Below the pieces are notes generated by a model, which searched no databases, was not told the DNA's origin, and saw only the letters and a program-made list of their open reading frames with translations. A program made the translations under genes and the position numbers. DNA of 64,000 bases from Amblyomma americanum (lineage: Eukaryota > Arthropoda > Arachnida > Ixodida > Ixodidae): positions 53,575,102-53,639,101 of the forward strand of contig NC_135505.1 of the NCBI RefSeq assembly GCF_052857255.1, written 5' to 3'. This document shows, piece by piece, positions 21,139-33,052 of this stretch (position 1 is the first letter of the stretch; every line of letters begins with the position of its first letter).

Positions 21139-22447
21139 ACTCCACTTTTGTGAATTGGCAAGGCGGTATTTACATCAGAAATCAGGCATATGCAGAGGGT
21201 CCCAGGTTCCACTGTTCCTCCGCGACATTCTTCTGTCCATAGTCGATACCGCATCAAAGCCCTGTTTGGAAGACCTCGGCATAGTAGCATTTCGTTATGT
21301 TGATAGCTACCTAATTTTTTTGCACAAGGAGGGCTCAGATAAGTTGGCACAAGACGTTTTAGAAATCTTTAGGCATGTGGTCAAAGCCTATTATTTATGT
21401 CTGAATTTCACTAAGCATAACCGTTTGTAGCTTCTTGACTAAGACGTGCGCTTTGCGGACGACCACATATGTTGGCGCCACAGCCCAAGATCAGAAAGCC
21501 TCTTGGCTACGAGTTGAACCACTCGAGGCTGGTGAAGGACAGGTTGGCAATCGCATGCATCACGACCGCTTTATAGAAGTCATGCCATTAAAGTGTTTAG
21601 AATGCATTCCCGGTGCAGGTTTCCAAGCCAATGGCACCTGGGTTCCCACTTGCCCATCTCGCGCACCTGTCAGAGTGTGTTTTTACTCTATCGAGGGAAC
21701 GGAACACCATTCACTTGATGCTGACGTAGTCGAGCAGCACAAAAAGACGGGCTCTATACCTTACCTCCATGCCATTTCGCACCGTCCCAAGAAAGTTGCC
21801 CCAAAGTATGATGTTGATGTTGTCTTGACCGCTAAAAGTAAGGTAGGAGCCCTTAGCTTCTTCGTTCTTACTAGGCTTGATACAACTACGGGTAATCGTC
21901 CGCTATGCACAGTGGCAGAAAAAAAATGTTCACCACTTGCAAAAGTAAACGGGCTGTTTGCATTCCACTGCCTCGTAGCTGAAACTACTACGGGCAGACA
22001 AGCAGATATCTGAATGTGCGCCTGGCTGAGAGCACTTTCACTGTATAGAGAGGAAGGGGAATTTTCACCTGGCACTGCACGTTCAATCTCGTGAATGCGA
22101 TCGGAGGACGACCTTTCTCTTTGCACGCCTGATTTCTGCGGCACATCAGTGGTTTAAGGAAGTGATAAATCTGTCCTGATATAGTTGAGGCTTACTACAT
22201 CAGTAAGGCTAAAACAAGTGCCTGGCTAAACCGTCGGTGAACCTTCACTGTAAGGAATTAGTTTTTTAGATGGTTTACTAGTATGTCAGTGCCTTTCGAT
22301 TGTTTTTTGCCCTCTCACTGCTTTGGGGTTTTGCATGCTTGAATCTCTTTGCAGGTCTTCTTTTGCCACTTTCCTTCAATAAAATTTCAGTTGTTAGACC
22401 GGCCTCATCTTGTGCTTATTTCTTCTCCTGTTTTGTGTCTTCCGGCT
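21139..22447 (+). mobile_element. Penelope-like element, plus copy of a head-to-head pair
   Basis: This copy begins within RT at STFVNWQGGIY (about 21143) and continues with KPCLEDLGIVAFRYVDSYLI (about 21258), where the YVDD box reads YVDS. A frame shift follows at about 21430, then a linker with SIPYLHAISHRPKKVAPKYD (about 21751-21810) and a degraded GIY-YIG region, NYYGQTSRYLNVRL in one frame (about 21983-22025). The GIY-YIG nuclease normally cuts the target. The 3' tail shares TTTAGATG, TCTTTGCAGGTCTTCTTTTG and CTTCAAT with the minus copy and ends near CTTCCGGCTGG at 22447. Confidence 0.75.
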
Positions 22448-23079
22448 GGTAAGATTTAATACTGAATGCCGGAAGACAGCCATTTTAGAGTCAAGTGCAC
22501 TTATAATCGCCACAGCTATAATGAATGTTCGTTTATTACAAAAAATAGTGCTTACTTCATTAATTTACGCATGAAGTATATGACACTGCATCAAAATAAA
22601 AAAGGACTAAGACTCTAACCCTCATGGCCAAACTGCAGTTACAGCAAACAAAAGGACACCATAAGCCTGCCCCACATGCAAAAGCTTGCACTTCAGGATA
22701 ATGCAGAAATAAGATTAGATTACTTCCCAAACTGCATGACACTGCCACGCAAAGTAAAGATTGTGACAGGCAATAAAGGAGCAATAAAAAAGCGAACTGT
22801 AGGTAGCAGCCAATCTCATGCAGACAAGCTACAAGGTCAGGCCAACATAGATGTGGAAGAAATTTGAAAAAAAAAGCCACAAGCACATAATAATTTTAAG
22901 GTTTTCACAGCCCTTTAAATGGCAAATACTTTCCTGAAAAAACATAACAGAAGCAGAAATTTTTTTTCAGCAATCAATTTTTTTCATGTACTTCATTATT
23001 CTTGAAGCATAGGCTGGCATAGAGTAGTCAAATTAGTGCATGCGTTCCTAAGCAATGCAATGTCAAAATCTGTACTTAC

Positions 23080-23209
23080 AGAAAAAGCTTGCCTTACTGA
23101 GTGAATACCACTGGCCATCCACTAATTTCCCAGCCTGCTCCACTTCCCTGGCAAAAATCACACGCAACTTGGTGGCTTGCACAACTTCCATGCAACTCTT
23201 GGTCTTTAG
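23080..23209 (-). CDS. Candidate internal exon (unknown gene)
   Basis: On the minus strand a good acceptor, TTTTTTTCCAG (ending at 23210), precedes an open 130-base stretch reading KTKSCMEVVQATKLRVIFAR and onward. It closes at a consensus donor GTAAGTAC (23079-23072). A second, weaker donor (GTAAGG) lies at 23097. I do not recognise the protein. Charged and hydrophobic residues alternate as in a normal helical region. It could be a distal exon of the split gene at 33053-40227, but phase cannot be tested across the gap. Confidence 0.3.
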
Positions 23210-23413
23210 CTGGAAAAAAATTGAGGGATCAGTGAGATTTCAAATTTTACATGCATTGCTTTGTTTCAATGACCGACTAAGAAAAAAACAGCGGTTTCTG
23301 TGAGCGCAACTATTTTTTCACACTAGCTTTCTACAGTAAACCATGTTTATCGCGACCTAATTCCCACTGACTTGCTGCACGGCCCCAGCACTACTGTGTA
23401 TAGCACTATGGTT

Positions 23414-23545
23414 TCAAATGGTTGTTAGCTCTGAGCCCTTGGGCTTGCACTCGTTAATGCAGAAAACCTCGGAAAGGGCAACCAGAGCTTCGAGCTTCAA
23501 GCCATAGGTATTCAGAAGCTCAGTGGTCTGTGGGAGAACTTTTGC
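23414..23545 (-). CDS. Candidate terminal exon (unknown gene)
   Basis: A minus-strand stretch starting after an acceptor-like GTGTCACCCAG (ending at 23546) encodes 43 residues up to a stop at 23416-23414, with the block LEALVALSEVFCINECKPKG. The pattern of a helical stretch, then Asn and Pro-Lys, is vaguely like the C-terminal part of SAMD3-like proteins as I recall them, but the match is too short to rely on. The acceptor has only a modest pyrimidine tract. Confidence 0.25.
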   Translation of the reverse strand, partial: AKVLPQTTELLNTYGLKLEALVALSEVFCINECKPKGSELTTI

Positions 23546-26394
23546 CTGGGTGACACAGTAGCAAATGCTGCTCCAGCTACTTTCACTCCATTGCAAAAAA
23601 CTCGCACAGCAGAGACCTGTCCTCCATTTTGCATTGCAGAAACAATCACTGAAATTCAAAGCACGCATACTAAATGCACACCTACCTTCCAACACAGCTT
23701 CATAATAATGGGTATAATTATTGGAATGAAATACCAGTCAGTACATGTAGTTTTCAGTTTATCCAAAAATTATAAGTAACCGACAAAGAATAAACATTAA
23801 AAGGAAAATAAAATAGCCAGAATTGTTTAAAAATTCTGTCAGAAGAATTATGTGACATCCACTACACTCCAGCAGTTCTTCGGCTTTGAGCACCTTCAAA
23901 CCACACTTTCTTACAGGCACATTTGCACAGAAATTGCGTTGAAACTGATCTTTAAGAATACTGCGCCATTTCATTTCCCCCAAAATCAATTAAAAAAAAG
24001 AATTTTTATTGGTGCAACAGTAAGGAGAAACCAGGTTTTACTCAAAAACGAAGGGCCCTACACATTGCATCACAAGCCGAGATGGTGCACTTGAGTCGCC
24101 TCTTACGCTTATGCAAGAAACAGGAACAGAGATATCTTGACTAAATCAAAAAAGAGGAAGTGCAGTGCATGTGTAATGCAGAGAAGATATAAGCAATACC
24201 ACACTAAAACACTGGGAGGATTCCAAGAGTAGGTGAATGCATGAATGGGTGGCAATCAGATGGCTAAATGAGATTAGGAAATTTGAGTAAAAAGAATGGT
24301 AGCATGTGGCACAGGACACAGTTACCTAAAATGAACTAGAGAACCATTGTTCTGCACTAATTTTGACAGCACATTCACACGACAGACAAAATCACTAACT
24401 CCAGGAACGGACTGCGCATCATGCAACTCAATGTCAATCACCATTGCAAATGGCACCAGCATCGCAGACTGCACATGAGGAAAAGTAGACATATTTTTGC
24501 TCTCAACTTTGAGCAGCAGTCAGCTGCGCTTTTAAGAGCAAAGCTCTAAAGTACGGCAACATTGGCACTTTGTTTTACTGACATGAGGGTGCTTGTGAGC
24601 GTGCAAGTCCCATGTTTGTTTTGTGCCAAATGTGTTAATTGCGAGGTATGTTTAACTAAAGAGGGGCATCTAACATGGGCATCAGCTCTTCATTACTTCC
24701 CGTCTATATCCCTCCCTTATATCACGGTTCAAGTGTCCACCAAAATGTGAGACAGTTACTGTTACATTTCCTTGAGTTTTCCTTCAACTAAATTTAAATT
24801 TTTCAAGTATACAGCTTTAAGAAGGTAGAGGTACAAACTGTGCAGTATAACCATATGCTATGGCAATAAACCAGCCATAAATCTGAGCTGACAGCAGCTT
24901 GCCCAGTGCATTGCAAGGATGCTATGTCATACAAGGATTGGTGTCATCGTGCAATGTTACATTACTGACTGACAATTTGGTCGCTGTATCAGAAATACTG
25001 GTAAACCATCATTGTAGAGCCCAATGTTTTTAAGGGGTAAATGAACATATAGGTCCTTTTCGAGGACACATATGCACACCAGGCAACAGGTGTGCAATGC
25101 CAAAGCACGTTTATGTTCACAGCAGCTGCGTCAAGAGCTACATCAGTGACTATATTTTGTACGTCTACAGTTCCGGTAATTATAAGCTGATTTACTGCTG
25201 TGAAGTGCATGTAGAGTTTCATGCATTTCTAAACCTAGCTGCAAGCCTATAGTGAAAATAGGCTGCTAAGATAAGATTTTCTAAATAGGCAGCTAAGATA
25301 AGCATCACTGAAAAAGAATAACGACCATGAATTGATCAGGAGGGATGACACAGCCAAAGGCAGGAAGCACGCATGGCCCAATAGATGCTGGCCGCTGGCA
25401 ACTGCAAATAAATACATCCAGAGCAACAGCTGTCAGTGGCTGTAGCCATGTCATGAATGACAAGAGAGGAAATCGTCTACAGCTTTAAAAACTAAACATA
25501 GACGTAATATAAGTAAATAAAAAACCAATGAGCTAGCCCATGACAAAACAAATGAACAGATTTTATGTAATGCACCCATATAAATTCTTTGAGAAGAGTC
25601 ACAATGACTGTTATAACCACACTGAAAGATGAGCTGGCTGAAATACCGCACACCAATTTGAATATAGGATGTGCAGGTTTTCATTAATTCCTATAATGGT
25701 GCCTTGCACCAATGTCTAAGTATTAAATTGAAAGTTGCAACCAGTCTGCCTTGGTTAAATGAGAAGAGAGAATGGAAAAAAGCATGCCTTCACTAGCAAG
25801 AAGCTTGATATCTCACAGCCCAGCTTAGCATCATAGAAAAATTGCCAGCGCATTTAACAAATCTGCATACAATTAAAAGCTGCACAAATATGTCGACTGG
25901 CAATGCAAGCAAGGGCAAGAGAAACAAAAAAATACCAAAGAACACTCGTGAGTGCGGCGAAGGGAGGTCTGTGGGTAGGATCCCGTGCCTGGGAAGAGTT
26001 CCGAGCTCGGAGATTCGCCGGCACCACATCTGATGGCACGCAACCAAGAATAAATAACAAGGCGAAAATAAGTAACAAAAAACCATCGACAATGGCGAAC
26101 GACGAATGCGGGCCGCAAAAGCGAGGGATATAGCAAAAACGTAGAAATCCTAAATAATTGTGCAGTTGCATCTCCGACAGCTCGCAGTGCTCAGGAAAGG
26201 AAGCATCAAGGTTTACAGCTCAGGAGACGCAAGATTGATCTAACTGTGACATAACACTGCCTCAAATCCTGTTCCACTGGGGAAGCACAGACAAGTTTAC
26301 AAATGACAAGGCGATGAATTTGAATAAGCCTTTCGCATGCGATCACTGTCTCAGAATTTAGTATGACGCATATTAAGGCACAAGCACTAATCCG

Positions 26395-26535
26395 ATGAGT
26401 ACTAACCCTGAGCAAAATGGTGCGGTGTCTGATGGCAGCAGGCCTAGCGCGAGCGCTCCGCCGCGCGGCACTTCTCGCTCATCGTCTTCTACGCAGTGCA
26501 AATCCATGCTTTTGCACCGAGTGTCGAAGCGCTAG
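26395..26535 (+). CDS. Short ORF, possible first exon
   Basis: An ATG at 26395 opens a 46-codon frame beginning MSTNPEQNGAVSDGSRPSAS and continuing proline-, serine- and arginine-rich, the kind of disordered N-terminus common in eukaryotic proteins. It lies in a G+C- and CpG-rich patch. It overlaps another frame starting at 26417 (strong Kozak AAAATGG, Arg/Ala-rich) that runs to a possible donor at about 26546. Only one can be real, and neither is recognised. No downstream exon was connected. Confidence 0.25.
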   Translation: MSTNPEQNGAVSDGSRPSASAPPRGTSRSSSSTQCKSMLLHRVSKR

Positions 26536-27331
26536 CAAGCGAAAGCGTAACTCTGTTGTGATATCTGGTGCCATTTTTATTTACCACGGCACGCGAGTAC
26601 TAAACGCACATAAAGACAATGAGAACAACACTTCTCATGCAGGATATAGGCACTTCTTTTTTGGCGCCGCATTATAGCTGCGGCAACCGCAGGCGGACTG
26701 CCTCCGCTCACATCCCTATATAGCCGCATACAAATAGCGCTTGTGAATACAGATCATTAGCAGAGAAAAGCAGACCGGGACTCACCGGCCATGCGATTCA
26801 TCCAGGCTTAGTAAAACGGCGCAGGAGTCTTCGTTCCTTTTACAGATGACAAGACGTCGCAGCCCTGTTTTTCTTCATGGCTTACCCGTTGAAACTCGCC
26901 AATGTTGACAGGCCGAAATCCTGGTCGTTGGCTTCCAAAACACACTCCTGCTCCCCTTCCTATTGAATGAGTTCTTCACACGTGTCCGCCGTACAAGCAC
27001 TCAAGCAATGCCTCAAAGAGGCAAATAATACAAAACACGACGCGTCGGTTGCGCTGCAATGGCGCCGACGGCTACGCTTTCGTGTCGGTGAAAAATTTCA
27101 ACCGACAAAAAAACTTGTTTTTTAAGCCATGAATATTTATATTATCTTCACAACAAAGACACTGCATTTATTTTAAATTATTTTTAGATTATTTAGGAAT
27201 AGTAAAGCGCTTTCAGTTACTTTTTCTGGCATGTGGTTTGTAGAAGCTGCGATCCTGTGATCCCCTGAAGTGGCCCGGATGCCCTAGCAGGCGACGGAGC
27301 AGACGACGAAGCAGACGACGGTGTTGACAGA

Positions 27332-27598
27332 ATGCAATTTCGTTTGATGCCAGATAAAATCACTAAGCTGCGACAAAAACAGCGAAGAAAAGCGCCGTAT
27401 CTCAAGCTGGCGAATATCGTGGATAAGCTGAACGCAATTGGCACGATGGAGAGTAGCTGCGATGCATTAATTTACGCGACACTGGCGCGCTCACCGGAGA
27501 TCATGAAACTTAACAGCTTAATCGGTGACCAGTACAAGCGGATTGCTTTGATATCAACTGCGTTACGAAACTACGTCGATACTTGCGTCTCTCTTTAG
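27332..27598 (+). CDS. 88-codon ORF, hypothetical protein
   Basis: The ORF starts at 27332. The same frame is open upstream to about 27260, adding an acidic GDGADDEADDGVDR segment. The protein is basic at first (PDKITKLRQKQRRKAPYLK) and then amphipathic and helical, LNAIGTMESSCDALIYATLA and onward, ending in VDTCVSL. Composition looks like a real small helical protein rather than chance, and codons are balanced. A possible acceptor, TGTGGTTTGTAG, ends at 27241. I do not recognise the family. Confidence 0.35.
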   Translation: MQFRLMPDKITKLRQKQRRKAPYLKLANIVDKLNAIGTMESSCDALIYATLARSPEIMKLNSLIGDQYKRIALISTALRNYVDTCVSL

Positions 27599-28825
27599 CT
27601 AATATGCAACAGCGGCTAGCACTCGCCGCATCCTGGTCGCGTGTAGTTTAACAAGCAAGAGCCCACTAGCGCATCGAAGCAGCCGTGTTCTCGAGTTCGT
27701 ATCGTTACGATAAATACGAGCTGTTTCGGCAAGTACTAGAATTGAAGTTCTCAGCCTGTGCGTCACGGACGGTGACGATGGCGTCGCGGACGATCTTAAC
27801 TAAGACTCGCCGCAACGCAGCCGATAACCCAAGCATATGAGCGTTAAAGGTTGTTCACCAGTACTGCAAATGTGGGCATAAAGTATCGCTCAGTCGCAGC
27901 GCCAGTCGCTCGCTTCTCGATTTTCCAGCCTTCCGAGTGAAGGTAGCAAGCTGTTGAGCCAATCAGTGAGCCAACCGGAGTGAGCGAGGCGAGCTTTCGG
28001 GAACGACGCCGCCCGCGGGCGCGCCGGGCAATGAACTACGTGCTACCCCCTGGCTGCCCTACTCGTCACTAAGCCTAGCCGGTTTCACATCGATGCAGCA
28101 GCTGAGTGCACTTCGAAACTGGCTAGCGCTGAGGTGCTGCTCTCGTCATCGTTTTACTGTGAACCTCGTCTCATAGTAAAACAAAGATATGCTCGGTTTC
28201 CGTGACACCTTCAGGAGCAGAGCCAGCTGAGGCCAGGAGAGCCGCGATTGAGCAGCAGCAATTAAAGGCGCCGTGGGGAGACATTTGTTTGTATTCCTGT
28301 TATCGCTTCTACCAACGATTCGATATTGGACAACGATACTCCATCCGACGGCTTAGTATGGACTTGAACAAACATTACTGTCGCATTTTTCTGACGGTTC
28401 TGACGCATATATGGTGAATGTTCATACTAGTATATATAATTCGGTTTTCCTGCGTCGGTGGCAAAACTCTTCTAGAACGACCGAGCTGTGTGTACTTGGC
28501 AGTAAGCGCAAAATAAAGCAGCAACACCCGTTTCGAAACGTGCTGGACGTGCGCATTACTGGCCCCATCAACGGGTTCGTCTTTTGCGCCTTGTATCACG
28601 TCGCGGCCATTAGTACATACAAGTCTCGCTGTTGCAAAACGCGTTGCAGTTACGTCAGTTACGTGGCAGTTACAGTTCATATCAGTCGTTGCACTACAGC
28701 GCAGGAATGCACGGCCGGCTCATGTTTTCCAACCGAAAACCAAACCGTCTATAGAGGGCGCTGCCTGCGCCTTCACCACGCATTAGCAGAAACTTCTCCG
28801 CAAATGGTCAACTGATTCGCTTTTT

Positions 28826-29010
28826 AGAGGACAAAAAGGATAAAACAAACACTGAAAAGCCATAAATGCTAGCGCAAAACTACAAATAGAACAAGAACTA
28901 CATATGCAACTACAATTGCGAGCAATTGATACCCTCTTTAAGAGACAAAAGGGATAAAAAAAGCAACGCTGAAAGGCCATTTATGTTAGCAAAAAACAAT
29001 AAAAAAAATA
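28826..29010. repeat. Degenerate direct repeat, about 114-bp offset
   Basis: GACAAAAAGGATAAAA...CTGAAAAGCCATAAATGCTAGC at about 28830 recurs as GACAAAAGGGATAAAA...CTGAAAGGCCATTTATGTTAGC at about 28944. It is a local duplication that has since diverged. Nothing suggests coding. Confidence 0.55.
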
Positions 29011-29836
29011 AATTTTATTCAATGTTTTCTTCCAGTATTACGTTCTTAAGGAACTTTTTGGAAATTGGCTTGCTGAAATCAAGTAGTTTTTCAGCGCGAT
29101 TAGTAGAGACGGTATTTGGAACTCTACGTGTAAAAAAAAAACATTCATTTCAAGAATGTCTTGGCCATTGTTACCAGTGGTCTTGGTTTAATACCACTGG
29201 CCACACCAAGAAGTGACGAGTAAACAATGAATGTTTTCTGGACTTCTGGCGCAAACATTATATCGAAAGCCCACTAAAGGCACAGAAGAGTGCTGAGAGT
29301 GTCTTTAGTAATGCTTACTTCTTCTAAGCATACATAAAATTTTGTAGCTTCCAGGACGTGTTCTTCCTCGTACATTACTGCAGGGTAGGAAGCTGTGGCA
29401 GCCGGCTGCGGCAGAAAAATTTTCCCCATTAGTCAGTACACTTTCAAGACAAACATGTCATCAAAAAAGAACACTTCACTGCCTTATATTAAAGCCATGT
29501 TAAAACATTGTGCACTGATGCTAGTTTATCTCAAGTGTTTTGCAAGCCTTTCTGCAGGCGAATGAAGATTCTGCATTTCACTTTACAAAGCATGTCACAC
29601 AACACTAATACAATTAATCTGTGCATTCTTGGAGAGCTTGCCTAACATCAAACATATAGAGCTGTTTCATGCGCACTGTTGCATATTGGTGACAGCCTTC
29701 TTGCACACCACAGGCAATTTATTGTTTTGCAACTAATTATTTAGTTTACTTATATGAATTATAAATATTTATTTTAGACGGAAAATTGGATTTGAAGAGT
29801 TGTCAAGCACTTTCAGAAACCTCCATTCCATCATTT

Positions 29837-30088
29837 CCGGTTTAGGGTTTGGTTTATAGTTTATGGGGGTTTAACGTCCCAAAGCGACTCAGGCTATGAG
29901 AGACGCGGTGATGAAGGGTTCCGGAAATTTCAACCACCTGGGGTTCTTTAACATGCACTGACATCGCACAGCCCACGGGCCTCTAGAATTTTGGCTCCAT
30001 TGAAATTCGACCACTACAGCCGGGATCGAACCCGCGTCTTTCGAGCCAGCAGCCGAGTGCTATAACCACTGAGCCACTGCGGTGGTTG
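29837..30088 (-). mobile_element. tRNA-derived SINE (copy B) with 9-bp target duplication
   Basis: Same family and orientation as 19478-19720. The minus strand starts with ACCACCGCAGTGGCTCAG and has the B-box-like GGTTCGATCCC. The body includes CACCTGGGGTTCTTTAACATG on the plus strand and the far end reads GTTTATAGTTTATGGGGG. It is flanked by CCATCATTT at 29828-29836 and 30089-30097, a clean 9-bp duplication, so this copy inserted intact. Confidence 0.88.
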
Positions 30089-30149
30089 CCATCATTTACG
30101 ATAAAAATCCCTCACAGGTGTCTGTTTCCCAGCTCCAAAGGAAGTCTGC

Positions 30150-30482
30150 TAAATACAAAAATAAACTCCGTGACTAGCGCATTCGCAAACCACGATCGTG
30201 CTGCTCTCAAGCATGATTTGAACAAACAAAATCGCCTGCAGACTTGACTCGACAGCCCCGCACCACCGGCAGGCCGATGTTGGCGGTGGTTTCTGGTCTT
30301 CGTCAGCCAGTTTGCAGACATTACTGTGCGAGTTGGCGCCGCCAAGATATCGACCTGCCGCTCGGGCTGGGCTGTCGAGTCAAGGCTGCAGGTGATTCCA
30401 TCGTTTAAACCAGGCTTAAGAGCAGCACAATCGAGGCGCGCGAATACGCTAGTCACGCAGTTTATTTTAGTATTTCGTGGGC
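30150..30482. repeat. Foldback (inverted-repeat) element, about 335 bp
   Basis: The left arm (about 30150-30287) and right arm (about 30340-30482) are reverse complements at roughly 80-85 percent by eye. Paired blocks include AAATAAACTCCGTGACTAGC with GCTAGTCACGCAGTTTATTT, and CTTGACTCGACAGCCC with GGGCTGTCGAGTCAAG. The spacer is about 50 bases. This is the layout of a foldback MITE with no coding capacity. A minus-strand open frame across it is a by-product of the palindrome. Confidence 0.7.
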
Positions 30483-31627
30483 TTTAGTTCGAGTCGGGAA
30501 AAAAGATGCACGTGAGGGTTTCTTTATCATAATTGATAAAATGGGGGTTTTTGAAGGTGCTCAACAACTCTTGAAATGCAATTTGTTGTCTACAATCAAT
30601 ATTTAATAATTTAGGTAACTATATTATTAATTACTTGCGAAACAAAAAATTGCCTGTGGTGCACAAGATGTCTGTCACAAATATGCAACTGGTTTTACTC
30701 GCCTGTCTCTAATAATTTTTTAACGTGTCGCTCCAGTTAGCAGGGACACCCAGTATATCAATACATATGGTGGAATTTGGTTCTGAATGCAAAAAGTGTT
30801 TGTGTCGACCGAGGTTTTGATTCAAGTCACGATTTCTCAGGGTAAATTTAAACAGGATTTGCTCGTGAAAAGGGCGCAGTAGAGTTTGAAAAGCCTCATC
30901 CCAGCGCAAACCCCCGTCAGACAATAGGCACAATAAAGGCTTTACTATGACTGCATAAATTTTTCTTGATCAATGAAACGATGTAGGAAAACAGAAGTGA
31001 AGTAGCACAGGAAAATACAAGTGCTGACTTTGAGCCGTCCTGTAGTAATTATGTCTAATTTCAACTTCACTGGCCACCACTGTGCACAAATCATGTTTTT
31101 TGCTGAATATTTTTTTACGATTCATAATTACGGACCACTTGCTTTATGATAAACTCTGCTTGGGAACAAAAGTGTCCGTATTAAGATGCACAACTGCACT
31201 GACTGTTTTATTGACTGTTCTATTGGTCTACAGAAATAACCCTGTTACACAAATTCTGCCAATGAACAATTCTCGAATAAAGATTACTTTTCAGAAAAAA
31301 GAGAGGTTGAGGTATTATGTCGGCGCTTATTGGCCGACATGATACCACGGAATCCTTGCCAACACATAAAATATCTTGGAGACTCGTAATCTGAGAGTTC
31401 TTTCAGAACAGCGGAATAGTTTTTGACAGTGCGTCCACACCTGTCATAGCCCAGCTTGCTAGACTATTGCAACAAAATATGCTCCAATTCATTGCACTAG
31501 TGCAGCTGCTGCTAATAGATCACCTGAGCAAAGCAAGGGCTAGCTTGGCCCCTCATGTGCAAAGAAAACCACTCTGCAGCATCTTGCTGTTGTGACATTC
31601 GCCTTGTTAGCTCTTTTTTATGAGGGC
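30483..31627. other. AT-rich, nothing recognised
   Basis: No protein motif, splice-supported exon or RNA gene could be supported here. The small frames at 30709-30933 and 31082-31342 look like chance. Confidence 0.5.
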
Positions 31628-31695
31628 GGTCGTGGGGCCATCCCCGAGAATGTAAGAGCTACAGCTTTTACATTCTCGGGGATGGCCCCACGACC
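31628..31695. repeat. Perfect hairpin: 28-bp arms, 12-base loop
   Basis: Arm 31628-31655 (starting GGTCGTGGGGCCATCC) is exactly complementary to 31668-31695. The loop is GAGCTACAGCTT, itself containing AGCT-AC-AGCT. The arms are much richer in G+C than the surrounding DNA. Absence of any mismatch implies a young or conserved structure. It may be a tiny palindromic transposon remnant, or a transcribed hairpin such as a miRNA-like precursor, although the loop is short. Confidence 0.9.
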
Positions 31696-33052
31696 GGCAC
31701 ACAAAAGTCTTGTGTCATGAATAGCTGCAGTGCTTCTGTGTTAGCAACCATTGAACAGGTCTGCGTGCACTTTCATGAATAACAAGCAAGAAAAAGACAT
31801 GCAGTCTTAGTCACTTCACAACCTGTGACAATTTTTCGGAGCATTTTTTTTAAATAAACAGATGTGTTTGCCGATTGCGGAAAAAAATTCACCGGGTCCA
31901 GATTACTCCCCTCAAGATGCTGGTCATTATTAATGTTTGAAAAATATTTATGCACCTAAGTAACGTATCTTAATTCCAAGAAAGCAACTTTTGAATATAA
32001 ATTATCAACGCCTAACTCTTTGAGCGCAAGCACCAAATTCCAACAAAATCTGACTACCGTTGTAAATTGTAACATAAAAGTACCAGGATTACGAAATAAA
32101 TGCACAACGGATCGTGGAATCAGGTTTTGCTTCGAAAACGAACATGCTGAAAGACGAGATATTTGGGACAAAATGTAATGGATGAAAATTGTGGTGGTCG
32201 TGTTGCCAAGCCCACTGCTTTGAAATACTATTAAAACTGTGTACATTAGTTGGAAAAAGAAAGCATCACATTTACAACAAGAAAAGTACTCAGTTCACAA
32301 AAATAAAGGAATTACTGCAAGGCATAGGGCATTCTCAGAATAAGCTTCTATGGTGCTGCATGCGCAGTTGAGTTCATAGCTCCCTAAGGGGTTAATATTT
32401 GGTAAGAGAGCTCCCAAATAATTCATTTTAATCAGCTGCTTTTTGCCTAATTTTGAAACATTTCTGCATGCCATGCCACCTGATCATGTTATGCCAGGTG
32501 ATCATAAATGGAATCACGTTTTTTTCTTGCAGAACCATCTGCTACGTCTCAAAATATGAAGTGGCAATCAATAGATGATCAATGAGCATTTTTTATAACT
32601 GTGTGCATCATGTACAAAGAAAACTGTTCTACTGGAGCTAAGCTATGCCACACTGCTTTCAAAACAACCATGATAGGCTGCCTTCCATTGTGAAGTGTAG
32701 ACAGCATTCACACCATTGCCATGACTACAATACGAAAGTGAACCAGAGGACAATTATACTTACTTTCATAGCAAGATATGTTTCAGTTATGCGAATTCTG
32801 AACTACAAGAAAGCAGGATATCCCAAGTTTTGTTATTAACCAGCAAAGCAGGCAGGAGCAAAGAATTTGGTACTTCTCTGAAAAATGGTGTGAACATGTG
32901 ACAGCAGCAGTTTGGCACCAGCTGTAAGGCCCATTTCCACCCTGCATTTGACCACCTGTCTAAGCACTAAGTTCTTTGTGTCCTCAATGTGTATTGTGAG
33001 AGCATACAAGACCTCTCTATGCTGGCTCATCACTTAACAGTTATGACAGACA
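31696..33052. other. No gene supported
   Basis: AT-rich DNA. Downstream (3') of the last candidate exon of the split gene, the minus strand at 33011-32836 stays open for about 60 codons (containing HREVLYALTIHIEDTKNLVL), but it cannot be joined to the preceding exon because the gap is too short for an intron. Confidence 0.4.

Larger units (their letters stand above)
22448..29836. other. AT-rich region with a few gene-like fragments
   Basis: Mostly unannotated intergenic or intronic DNA. Gene-like pieces are listed separately (23080-23209, 23414-23545, 26395-26535, 27332-27598, 28826-29010). Between about 26400 and 28200 the sequence is richer in G+C and CpG than its surroundings (for example 26440-26470 and 27990-28040), which could mark a promoter region, but no transcription signal can be defined. 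No RNA gene was seen. Confidence 0.4.

Noticed and set aside
20973..21242. Plus-strand 89-codon ORF at the centre of the Penelope pair
   Set aside because: It is antisense to the 5' part of the minus copy and only its last residues belong to the plus-copy RT.
22560..22886. 108-codon hydrophobic minus-strand ORF
   Set aside because: Phe/Leu/Cys-rich composition expected from A-rich DNA on the other strand. No motif or splice support.
30112..30456. 114-codon minus-strand ORF
   Set aside because: It spans a foldback repeat and its reading frame follows from the palindrome.
32836..33033. Open minus-strand stretch after candidate exon 6 of the split gene
   Set aside because: Protein-like in part, but separated from the candidate exon by only about 40 bases, too short for an intron, and not in the same frame.
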